Shown piece by piece: positions 1-5,000 of a stretch of 5,122 nt of DNA. Numbering within the stretch: position 1 is the stretch's first letter; every line of letters starts with the position of its first letter. The notes under the pieces are model-generated. The model was not told the DNA's origin. It searched no databases and saw nothing but the letters and a program-made list of their open reading frames with translations. A program made the position numbers and the translations under genes. Source of the stretch: Succinivibrio sp. (GTDB lineage Bacteria; Pseudomonadota; Gammaproteobacteria; Enterobacterales; Succinivibrionaceae); the NCBI GenBank assembly GCA_017959135.1, contig JAGDBH010000292.1, forward strand, positions 1 through 5,122, given 5' to 3'.

Positions 1-214
1 GTTAAAGTTAGCTGGTCTTGAAGAGCGTCGTGAGCTTTTCTTCCACAAGAAGCTTCTGAATAACGAACTTCCACTGACAATCGGTGGAGGTATCGGTCAG
101 AGTCGTCTGTGCATGGTATTACTGCACAAGGCTCATATCGGTGAGATTCAGGCAAGTATCTGGCCTGAGGATCACAGAGAGGAATGCCGCAAGCTGAACA
201 TGAATCTGATTTAA
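1..214 (+). CDS. asnA: Aspartate--ammonia ligase (asparagine synthetase A), C-terminal end only
   Basis: This is the 3' end of a gene that begins before the window; the reading frame starts at base 2 and gives 70 codons before TAA at 212-214. The product makes asparagine from aspartate, ammonia and ATP in the cytoplasm. The diagnostic stretch is [10 protein letters not shown] followed by [12 protein letters not shown], which matches the end of E. coli AsnA ([20 protein letters not shown]) nearly residue for residue. This glycine-rich segment is the last conserved block of the class II aminoacyl-tRNA-synthetase-like fold, where an arginine contacts the nucleotide. The end after the conserved Trp-Pro is slightly longer than in E. 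coli and basic/polar. It is the only + strand gene in the window and converges on the gene at 291-878, with a shared terminator between them. Seen: the motif and frame. Known: the family role. The call is secure although most of the protein is missing. Confidence 0.95.
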   Translation, partial: LKLAGLEERRELFFHKKLLNNELPLTIGGGIGQSRLCMVLLHKAHIGEIQASIWPEDHREECRKLNMNLI

Positions 215-227
215 TTCAGTAAGCTTG

Positions 228-263
228 AAAACAAGAGACCAGAGCAGATGCCCTGGTCTTTTT
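228..263. terminator. Bidirectional intrinsic terminator between convergent genes
   Basis: The arms AGACCAGAGC (236-245) and GCCCTGGTCT (250-259) enclose a 4-base loop. In the + transcript there is one A-C mismatch and the stem runs into five U (259-263), so it terminates asnA. In the - transcript the mismatch becomes a G-U wobble, giving an unbroken 10-bp stem followed by CTTGTTTT, so it can also terminate the gene at 291-878. Each gene ends within 30 nt of it. Confidence 0.85.
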
Positions 264-290
264 GTATGTAGTTTAGATTATAGTTTTCTG

Positions 291-878
291 TTATTTCAGA
301 AGGTCATCAGATGACTTAGCTTCCTCAAGAATCTTTTCACTTTCCGACTTGGCAGGAGCCTTCTTCTTATCCTTGTTAATCATCATGTTCTGATTAACCC
401 ACTGAGAGAACTTCTTGGCAGATTCTGTTGCTTCCTGCTGATGCTGTTCGACGCCTTCCTCATGAGACTTGGCGTAATCAAGCTTACGCTTAAGCTCCAT
501 TTCCTCCTCATCAAGACCTTCACGGCTTAACTCAGAATTACGACGGATAGATCTTGCTCTCTTAGAATCAGCACGGTCACGCTTTAGCTGTTCTCTAAGC
601 TTTGAACGCTTTTCATCCAGCATAGCCTTATTGACAGGAGCAGGAGCTGATGCTGCAGCTGGAGAAGGTGCAGCAGGGGTTGAGCGGGTGGCAGGTGCAC
701 TTTGAGCCGGAGCTGCATCAGCACCACCATCTGAATCCATTGGCTCATCTTCATCAAGGTCGATCTTCATCACCGTTGAATCACTAGAAGGCTCTTCCGC
801 AAAAGTCACAAAACTTATTTCACAGAAGAAACAGATGAATATATATGTGAGAATCCTATAAAAACAAGATCTTCTCAT
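291..878 (-). CDS. Secreted Ala/Pro-rich, highly charged protein of unknown function
   Basis: I do not recognise the family of this 195-residue protein. Residues 1-27 look like a Sec signal peptide: MRR, a hydrophobic core rich in Ile, Phe and Cys, and a likely cleavage after TFA before Glu28. No lipobox is visible, so it is probably periplasmic or exported, not a lipoprotein. The mature part has an acidic patch (39-50, DLDEDE), a low-complexity Ala/Pro/Ser linker (about 52-82), a long charged segment likely to be helical or coiled coil (about 84-158, many Lys, Arg, Glu), an FSQW motif (157-160) and a Lys/Glu-rich tail. The ATG at 876-878 is preceded by AAGG (888-891) at 9 nt, a modest ribosome-binding site. 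It lies 214 nt downstream of the membrane protein gene at 1093-1536, so it may have its own promoter in the AT-rich gap, although none is clear. It could be an envelope-associated or periplasm-spanning factor. No enzymatic motif is visible. Confidence 0.75.
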   Translation of the reverse strand: MRRSCFYRILTYIFICFFCEISFVTFAEEPSSDSTVMKIDLDEDEPMDSDGGADAAPAQSAPATRSTPAAPSPAAASAPAPVNKAMLDEKRSKLREQLKRDRADSKRARSIRRNSELSREGLDEEEMELKRKLDYAKSHEEGVEQHQQEATESAKKFSQWVNQNMMINKDKKKAPAKSESEKILEEAKSSDDLLK

Positions 879-963
879 TAGATAAAGCCTTAAATCACAA
901 TTTAACCCAACCTTATAAAATTAAGTATAAGTAATGAATTTGTAATTAAATAAGAAAACGAAT

Positions 964-989
964 ATTTTTGCGGAAATTTATTCAAAAAT
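964..989. repeat. AT-rich inverted repeat in intergenic gap
   Basis: A perfect 7-bp inverted repeat, ATTTTTG (964-970) and CAAAAAT (983-989), has a 12-nt spacer. It lies about 90 nt upstream of the start at 878. It has no U-tract on either strand and may be only a chance product of the AT-rich composition. With the repeat at 1022-1048 it makes up most of the recognisable structure in the 214-nt gap (879-1092), where no gene or clear promoter was found. Confidence 0.3.
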
Positions 990-1021
990 GTGGCTATGGT
1001 TACATTTGATTTCCGAGAATA

Positions 1022-1048
1022 CTGTTTTTTTGGGGCACAGAAAAACAG
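1022..1048. repeat. Inverted repeat downstream of the small membrane protein gene
   Basis: CTGTTTTT (1022-1029) and AAAAACAG (1041-1048) form an 8-bp inverted repeat with an 11-nt loop, 45 nt after the stop of the gene at 1093-1536. The stem is A-T rich and no T-tract follows, so it is at best a weak terminator. It may instead be a transcript-end or processing hairpin for the yciO operon. Confidence 0.35.
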
Positions 1049-1092
1049 GATATGTGAAGGACATCAAAGATTAAGGATGCTGAGTTGGAAAG

Positions 1093-1536
1093 CTAGTTGG
1101 CCTTCTTCTCAAAGTTTTTCCTGGTCCAGTCTGAAAGTGAGGATGCCCTTCTCTGAGCAACACTCATGGAGGACTCGCGGGTAACTACACCATCCTTGGA
1201 ATAACCGTGAGAGGCACGCTCTTTGATGATCTTGGCTCCGCTTAGGCGGGCACTGTTTTCGTTAAAGCTCTGAATAGCACGCTTCTTAAGATAGATACGA
1301 TCATCAGAGTTGGCATTGGCAATAGAGGTATTAACTCTGAAATCCATTTCCTTTTGAGTCTTGCTCCTGATGATATCGCGATAGATCTTATCTCTCTTAT
1401 CATCATATGCCTTGTAATAGGTGGCAGAAGGAGCCGCATACTGTTTTGGATAAAGATATATGCCCAGACCGCTGATTACAATCAGCAGCAGCATATAAAG
1501 CTTTACAAACTGCATAGTGTTACGGCTGTACTTCAA
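1093..1536 (-). CDS. Small membrane-anchored protein of unknown function, TTG start
   Basis: This 147-residue protein was not recognised. A short basic N-terminus is followed by one hydrophobic segment (about 10-28, FVKLYMLLLIVISGLGIYLY). Then comes a hydrophilic, Lys/Arg/Asp/Ser-rich region with no Cys and no catalytic-looking motif. The layout suggests a single-pass anchor with the bulk outside the cytoplasm, or an uncleaved or late-cleaved signal peptide. The start is TTG at 1534-1536, chosen because AAGGGAG (1546-1552) sits 9 nt upstream. The next in-frame start, ATG at residue 8, is 30 nt from that site and has none of its own. The gene begins 49 nt after yciO ends and is probably co-transcribed with it. 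Its landmarks, KRDK(I) near 47-51, LKK near 83-85 and SDW near 135-137, occur in the same order as similar motifs in the neighbouring secreted protein (291-878), suggesting a possible distant relationship. Confidence 0.7.
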   Translation of the reverse strand: MKYSRNTMQFVKLYMLLLIVISGLGIYLYPKQYAAPSATYYKAYDDKRDKIYRDIIRSKTQKEMDFRVNTSIANANSDDRIYLKKRAIQSFNENSARLSGAKIIKERASHGYSKDGVVTRESSMSVAQRRASSLSDWTRKNFEKKAN

Positions 1537-1552
1537 AATTGAATTCTCCCTT
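1534..1552 (-). promoter_or_regulatory. Ribosome-binding site that selects a TTG start
   Basis: On the - strand, AAGGGAG (1546-1552) is followed by 9 nt and then TTG (1534-1536). No ATG or GTG lies at a suitable distance, so this site decides the start of the gene at 1093-1536. TTG starts are usually inefficient, which would favour low expression. Confidence 0.65.
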
Positions 1553-1575
1553 ATGTTCTTATGTATGTTCTTATG
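1552..1575. repeat. Perfect 12-bp tandem duplication beside a ribosome-binding site
   Basis: TATGTTCTTATG occurs twice in direct succession (1552-1563 and 1564-1575). On the coding (-) strand it reads CATAAGAACATA twice. It fills most of the 49-nt gap between the yciO stop and the AAGGGAG of the next gene, whose first base it overlaps. Copy-number change would alter the gap by a multiple of 3 without touching either coding region. Confidence 0.9.
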
Positions 1576-1585
1576 TTTTTATCTG

Positions 1586-2209
1586 TTATTCAAACGGTGT
1601 GGTATCTCCTGCACCGTATCTTGCAATATTAGGAACGCTGTCCTCAAATACAATCACTGTAGTTGGATTTGGTGTCAGCACACCGCCGTCTACAATCAGA
1701 TCGGTAATTGAGCCGATTTCATCATTGATGGAAACCGGATCTGACTCAGCCAGTTCTCTTTCAGGCAGAATCAGAGTGCTGCTCATCAGAGGCTCGTCAA
1801 GCTCATCTAAAATCGCACTTAAAATTGCATTGTCAGGCACTCTGATACCAATGGTCTTCTTTTTCTCATTCATCAGTCTTCTTGGCACTTCCTTTGTTGC
1901 CGGAAGAATGAAGGTATAGGCGCCTGGTGTATTATTCTTCAACAGTCTGAATACTGTGTTATCAACCTTGGCATAGGTTGAAATCTCACTTAAATCTCTG
2001 CACAGTAGAGTAAAGTTATGATGCTTATCAACCTGTCTGATTCTGGCGATTCGCTCCATTGCAGACTTCTGCTCAAGCATACAGCATAATGCGTATGCTG
2101 AATCGGTTGGTAAAACAGCCACACCGCCATCTCTTAAAATCTGGCAAATCTGTTTTACAAATCTTACCTGAGGATTATCAGGGTGAATACTTATAAACTG
2201 TGCTGACAT
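1586..2209 (-). CDS. yciO: YciO, TsaC/Sua5-family (YrdC-domain) protein
   Basis: This is a 207-residue cytoplasmic protein of the YrdC/Sua5 fold, the fold of the enzyme that makes threonylcarbamoyl-AMP for the t6A tRNA modification. It matches E. coli YciO end to end: IHPDNPQ (8-14), PTDSAYAL (34-41), AMERIARIRQ (50-59), HNFTLLCRDLSE (64-75), KNNTPGAYTFIL (91-102), TKEVPRRL (105-112), IGIRVP (120-125), ESDP (155-158) and PTTVI (182-186). The length is the usual length of YciO. YciO lacks the SxTSAN-type loop of TsaC; here the place is taken by MSSTLILP (142-149). It is therefore a paralogue, and family membership does not prove t6A synthesis. The ATG at 2209 is preceded by AAAGGGG at 6 nt, a strong site. 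It lies downstream of a 270-nt gap with two hairpins and a palindrome, and probably forms an operon with the small membrane protein gene that follows. The name is secure; the biochemical role is not. Confidence 0.95.
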   Translation of the reverse strand: MSAQFISIHPDNPQVRFVKQICQILRDGGVAVLPTDSAYALCCMLEQKSAMERIARIRQVDKHHNFTLLCRDLSEISTYAKVDNTVFRLLKNNTPGAYTFILPATKEVPRRLMNEKKKTIGIRVPDNAILSAILDELDEPLMSSTLILPERELAESDPVSINDEIGSITDLIVDGGVLTPNPTTVIVFEDSVPNIARYGAGDTTPFE

Positions 2210-2268
2210 GAATTTCCCCTTTGTCTTAACTCACAACGAGAATTTCTGTCTTTTTTCAATACGAAAAA

Positions 2269-2277
2269 TCTATATCA
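2269..2277 (-). promoter_or_regulatory. Candidate extended -10 element for yciO
   Basis: On the - strand this reads TGATATAGA, a TGn extension followed by a four-of-six -10 match. It would start transcription about 50 nt before yciO, immediately after the hairpin at 2277-2313. No convincing -35 is present at 16-18 nt. This is the best of several weak candidates in the gap. Confidence 0.3.
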
Positions 2278-2313
2278 AAAGGCACCGGAACAATATTCAG
2301 CTTATCCGACGCC
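2277..2313 (-). terminator. Hairpin followed by UUUU upstream of yciO (terminator or attenuator)
   Basis: In the - strand transcript GGCGUCGGA and UCCGGUGCC pair over 9 bp, with two G-U wobbles and a 15-nt loop, and are followed directly by UUUU (2277-2280). On the + strand the wobbles become C-A mismatches and no T-tract follows, so the structure is specific to the - strand. It may back up the terminator at 2407-2450, or act as an attenuator in a long yciO leader. Confidence 0.5.
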
Positions 2314-2360
2314 AAACATACTCTCATCGAAATGAATTCTTATTATTTTTAAGGTGTTAG

Positions 2361-2379
2361 GTTACATTACAAATGTAAC
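2361..2379. promoter_or_regulatory. Perfect 8-bp palindrome with 3-bp spacer, operator-like
   Basis: GTTACATT and AATGTAAC (2361-2368 and 2372-2379) flank a central ACA, a fully symmetric 19-bp site of the size bound by a dimeric repressor. It lies about 150 nt upstream of yciO, between two hairpins. It does not match FNR, Fur, TyrR or NrdR consensus as I know them. As RNA it would be a weak AU-rich hairpin without a U-tract, so a protein-binding role seems likelier. Confidence 0.5.
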
Positions 2380-2406
2380 AATTTTATTCATTTTAACTAA
2401 ATTTAT

Positions 2407-2450
2407 AAAAAGAAAGATGAGCTTTCCAAATAACATGAAAAGTCATCTTT
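2407..2450 (-). terminator. Intrinsic terminator of the JetD-like gene
   Basis: On the - strand AAAGATGA (2443-2450) pairs with TCATCTTT (2413-2420). A further CTTT/AAAG extends the stem past a one-base bulge, and CTTTTT (2407-2412) follows. It starts 29 nt after the stop at 2480. The stem is AT-rich but long (about 12 bp), and the U-tract is good. Confidence 0.7.
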
Positions 2451-2479
2451 GCCGATTTATTCAGTATTCTAACATACTT

Positions 2480-3904
2480 TTACTGTTTTTCTTCAGAATC
2501 ACTCTGTAAAGCCAGAGGCATGGAGGCACTTGATTCAACAATCTCTGGTGTATTGTCCTCACCGAGGATACTGTCATCAAATGAATCATTCACATGTTCA
2601 TTCTCAGCAGGTGCTTCTACCTTCTTTTCTACAGGTTCTTCATCAACAGAAGTTGACTTAACAATACTCTTCTCTAAAAAGTTGGTATCAATTGATGACT
2701 TTGACTCAACAACTGGAGGCTCATCATTCTCTGAAGCCTCATAAACAATATCAAGCAGGTCAAAAATCTGCTGCAGAGGCATTCTTTCCTGAGGAATTCT
2801 TGCTCTCTTGCCAAACACACCGGCAGCCAGCATGTTATACAGCATTGATTCCTGAACTGTTAATGCCATTGAGGAGTTAAGCTCCTGAATCTCAATATCG
2901 TCAAATGACCAGAGATCCTTGTTGGCATCAAATACTTCCTTGTTAAGGGTTACGCTCACAGCATTAGGAATGTAGACACGAATATTGTTGATAACAGCAA
3001 ATGAACGCATCTCAACACCTGATACATAGGCAACCTGTGATCTTGTAACCCATGGAATCTTGCAGATATCACCGATATTTGAGGTCAGAACCAGAATTAC
3101 CACACCAGGAATATCAGGAATAGATAATGCGGTTGCCAGATCATCAAACAGCAGCACCTTGCGTGGCTTGATATCAAGCTTGCTCAAATCACGGATGGTA
3201 ATGCCTAAATCACGAAGTCCACCGACCTTGCTGCGAAGAACATTATCAAGGAAGATTGCTCTTACAGGCTGGGTTGGAGGAACAAGACCAAGCTGCAGTA
3301 CGTCTCTGCGCATTGGAGGTAAATCCAGATAGTCACGCAGGAAGTTTAGAATCAGAATACGGTGTGATTCAAACCACTCGGTATCAACACCGCGTACAGG
3401 AATCTGTCGAATCATCATGCCTGAATTGCGGTTCTGACACAGCCAGCGGCAGACATCAACAAAGCGAATAAAATCAGCATCATCAAGACTTGTCAGATAA
3501 TTGATATTCTCAACACCTGCATCGACAAGTTCAGGAAGCTTTAACTGAAGAGTGTTCAGTCTCATCTCTGCAGTATGGTACTCAACCAGGTGACCTGCCC
3601 AGGTTGCAATCTGCTCAATCTTGTCAAATACCAGATGAATAGGAACTTCAATGGTACCGATTTCAGGATAGTTCTTTTCAATGAAATCAACCTTTCCTGC
3701 GGTTAATTCCTTATGCCAGTCTTCGCAGAAAGCTAAAAATTCATCCTTGTTCTTTAATACATCTTCATCTTTAGTTGGAGCACCAAGATAAATTCTTACA
3801 GGATCAACTGCTGACTTTGATTTTACAGATTCACTAAGCCAGGTGATTACCTTATTTCTATACAGTGCATTTATTTCAGCACGGATGCTGTTACGCGTTT
3901 TCAC
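2480..3904 (-). CDS. Orphan JetD/MksG-family protein with altered Toprim centre and acidic tail
   Basis: JetD (MksG) is the nuclease subunit of Wadjet/MksBEFG condensin systems that cleave plasmid DNA. This 474-residue protein carries the family landmarks in order. The N-terminal DUF3322 part has PVRIYLGAPT (35-44), VPIHLVFDKIEQ (87-98), and IRQIPVRGVDTEWFESHR (165-182) ending in the His-Arg seen in JetD. The DUF2220/Toprim part has PRKVLLFDD (247-255) and QVAYVSGVEMRSFAVI (291-306). The JetD-like end is LTVQESMLYNMLAAG (348-362) and RIPQERMP (369-376). Two catalytic sites differ: the usual ENE after the first strand reads DDL (254-256), and the usual GDIDTHG reads SGVEMRS (295-301). About 84 residues rich in Glu, Asp and Ser follow the conserved end. 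The GTG start at 3904 was chosen over ATG at 3925 because AGGGAG lies 6 nt before it. No JetA, JetB or JetC gene is in the window. Family assignment is good; loss of nuclease activity is inferred. Confidence 0.85.
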   Translation of the reverse strand: MKTRNSIRAEINALYRNKVITWLSESVKSKSAVDPVRIYLGAPTKDEDVLKNKDEFLAFCEDWHKELTAGKVDFIEKNYPEIGTIEVPIHLVFDKIEQIATWAGHLVEYHTAEMRLNTLQLKLPELVDAGVENINYLTSLDDADFIRFVDVCRWLCQNRNSGMMIRQIPVRGVDTEWFESHRILILNFLRDYLDLPPMRRDVLQLGLVPPTQPVRAIFLDNVLRSKVGGLRDLGITIRDLSKLDIKPRKVLLFDDLATALSIPDIPGVVILVLTSNIGDICKIPWVTRSQVAYVSGVEMRSFAVINNIRVYIPNAVSVTLNKEVFDANKDLWSFDDIEIQELNSSMALTVQESMLYNMLAAGVFGKRARIPQERMPLQQIFDLLDIVYEASENDEPPVVESKSSIDTNFLEKSIVKSTSVDEEPVEKKVEAPAENEHVNDSFDDSILGEDNTPEIVESSASMPLALQSDSEEKQ

Positions 3905-3916
3905 AGTTAGCTCCCT
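3902..3916 (-). promoter_or_regulatory. Ribosome-binding site selecting the GTG start of the JetD-like gene
   Basis: On the - strand AGGGAG (3911-3916) is followed by CTAACT and GTG (3902-3904), an ideal 6-nt spacing. The in-frame ATG at 3923-3925 lies upstream of this site and has only a weak A/G stretch before it. The protein therefore probably lacks the first seven residues given by the longest reading frame. Confidence 0.75.
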
Positions 3917-3942
3917 ACATATCATTTACTTTTATATAGGTA

Positions 3943-3948
3943 ATTATA
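3943..3948 (-). promoter_or_regulatory. Candidate -10 (TATAAT) for the JetD-like gene
   Basis: The - strand has a perfect TATAAT here, giving a predicted start near 3936 and a leader of about 32 nt before the GTG at 3904. Starting at ATG 3925 would leave only about 11 nt. The -35 region is poor (AAATTT at 17 nt). The 178-nt gap back to tadA (3926-4103) otherwise holds only AT-rich DNA and a T6 tract (- strand, 4083-4088) after tadA without a convincing hairpin. Confidence 0.45.
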
Positions 3949-4103
3949 CTAATTTTGTCCTCAACAAATTTGCGCTATATCAAGTAATTAAGAATTAATA
4001 CAGCATAATGGGGACTTTTGCTACATGTGTTATCTTTTGAAAACAAAGGAAAAAGAGAAATTCTGTTAATGAAGAGAAATATAAAAAAGAGAATATGAAT
4101 CTA

Positions 4104-4589
4104 TTATGACTTTGAAGCTTCATTCTTTTTCCGAAGACGACGCTCCTTAAAGAAATCAGAGAGCATCTTAGAGCACTCGTCAGCTAAAACACCGCCGATG
4201 CATTCAACCTTATCATTATCACGGGGATCGGAGATGACATCAAAGACACTGCCGCAGGCTCCGGTCTTCAAATCAGAGGCTCCATAGTAAACCTTTGAGA
4301 ATCTTGCATGAATGATAGCACCTGAGCACATGCAGCATGGCTCTAATGTTACATACAGGGAGAGGCCTGGCATTCTGTAGTTTTTAAGAACTTCGCCAGC
4401 ATTACGGATAGCAACCATTTCAGCATGGGCTGAAGGGTCGTTATCAGTAATGGAACGGTTATAGCCAGTGGAGATAACATTGCCCTCTTCATCAGCTATA
4501 ACACAGCCTACAGGAACTTCCCCTATCTTATACGCCTCCTTTGCCATTTCTATGGCAAGGCGCATCAGATCCTCAGGTGTCTTCTGCAT
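4104..4589 (-). CDS. tadA: tRNA-specific adenosine deaminase TadA
   Basis: TadA is a 161-residue cytoplasmic zinc enzyme that deaminates A34 to inosine in the anticodon of tRNA-Arg(ACG), which is needed to read CGU, CGC and CGA codons. The cytidine-deaminase-fold motifs are complete: HAEM (55-58) supplies the zinc ligand His55 and the proton-shuttling Glu57, and PCCMCSGA (84-91) supplies zinc ligands Cys85 and Cys88. Cys86 stands where E. coli has Val. YNRSITDNDPSAHAE (43-57) and YGASDLKTGACGSVFDV (102-118) match TadA, not guanine or cytosine deaminases. LADECSKMLSDFFKERR (135-151) is the usual TadA C-terminal helix with its basic end. The length is typical. The ATG lies 2 nt after the dgkA stop, with AGGT inside the end of dgkA as its ribosome-binding site, so translation is probably coupled. 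Confidence is high. Confidence 0.97.
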   Translation of the reverse strand: MQKTPEDLMRLAIEMAKEAYKIGEVPVGCVIADEEGNVISTGYNRSITDNDPSAHAEMVAIRNAGEVLKNYRMPGLSLYVTLEPCCMCSGAIIHARFSKVYYGASDLKTGACGSVFDVISDPRDNDKVECIGGVLADECSKMLSDFFKERRLRKKNEASKS

Positions 4590-4591
4590 TA

Positions 4592-4966
4592 TTAACCTAT
4601 TACATGCTCAGCAATAATTGCAGCCCAGGTAAAGAGAGTTACACCTAAAGCAACAAATACGGCAGCAGAGCCTAAATCCTTGGCACGACCTGAAAGCTCA
4701 TGGAACTCAGGACCGATTCTGTCAACCACAGCCTCAACTGCTGAATTTAAAAGCTCGGTAATTACAACAATCCATGGAGTTACAATCAGCAGCACCAGCT
4801 CTACAGCAGAATTGAAAATAAAGAATGCAGCAACAGTCATGATTGCAGCTAAAACCAGCTCCTGACGGATTGCAGCCTCGTTTTCGATACCAGCCTTAAA
4901 GCCATTCATGCTGTACTTATATGCATTAAAAATTCTAACTAAACCTTTTTTCTGAACCTTAGTCAT
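4592..4966 (-). CDS. dgkA: Diacylglycerol kinase DgkA (integral membrane)
   Basis: This 124-residue protein (E. coli: 122) phosphorylates diacylglycerol to phosphatidic acid in the inner membrane, returning the lipid left over from osmoregulated-glucan and related envelope synthesis. It has the amphipathic N-terminal helix with NAYKYSMNGFKAG (14-26) and NEAAIRQE (29-36). Three membrane segments lie at about 38-51, 55-70 and 98-120. The signature ELLNSAVEAVVDRIG (71-85) is followed by FHELSGRAKDLGSAAV (88-103). Glu71, Asn74 and Glu78 correspond to the metal and catalytic residues Glu69, Asn72 and Glu76 of the E. coli trimer. The ATG at 4966 is preceded by GGAG (4974-4977) at 7 nt. It is the first gene of an operon with tadA, with an extended -10 just upstream. 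Nothing in it is truncated or unusual. Confidence 0.97.
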   Translation of the reverse strand: MTKVQKKGLVRIFNAYKYSMNGFKAGIENEAAIRQELVLAAIMTVAAFFIFNSAVELVLLIVTPWIVVITELLNSAVEAVVDRIGPEFHELSGRAKDLGSAAVFVALGVTLFTWAAIIAEHVIG

Positions 4967-4991
4967 TTTCTATCTCCAAAAAATTCGACCA

Positions 4992-5000
4992 ATTATATCA
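4992..5000 (-). promoter_or_regulatory. Extended -10 promoter for dgkA-tadA
   Basis: On the - strand this reads TGATATAAT, a perfect TATAAT with the TGn extension. It places the transcript start near 4985 and gives a leader of under 20 nt before dgkA. The -35 region is weak, which an extended -10 can tolerate. Beyond it, 5001-5122 is AT-rich; no gene is seen there. Confidence 0.6.

Noticed and set aside
990..1184. A + strand open frame of 64 codons overlapping the end of the small membrane protein gene.
   Set aside because: It is antisense to a better-supported gene and has no ribosome-binding site or protein-like features such as a conserved motif.
1539..1919. A + strand open frame of 126 codons antisense to yciO.
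   Set aside because: It lies opposite a clearly conserved YciO and has low-complexity Ser/Ile content typical of an antisense shadow.
2256..2327. A 23-codon reading frame on the - strand (ATG at 2327, TGA at 2256) that runs through the yciO leader hairpin, possibly a leader peptide.
   Set aside because: There is no ribosome-binding site before the ATG, no run of one amino acid's codons as in classical attenuators, and the hairpin explains the non-random sequence better.
4083..4088. A T6 tract on the - strand shortly after tadA, considered as a terminator.
   Set aside because: Only a weak, bulged stem with a long loop precedes it, so it was not called.
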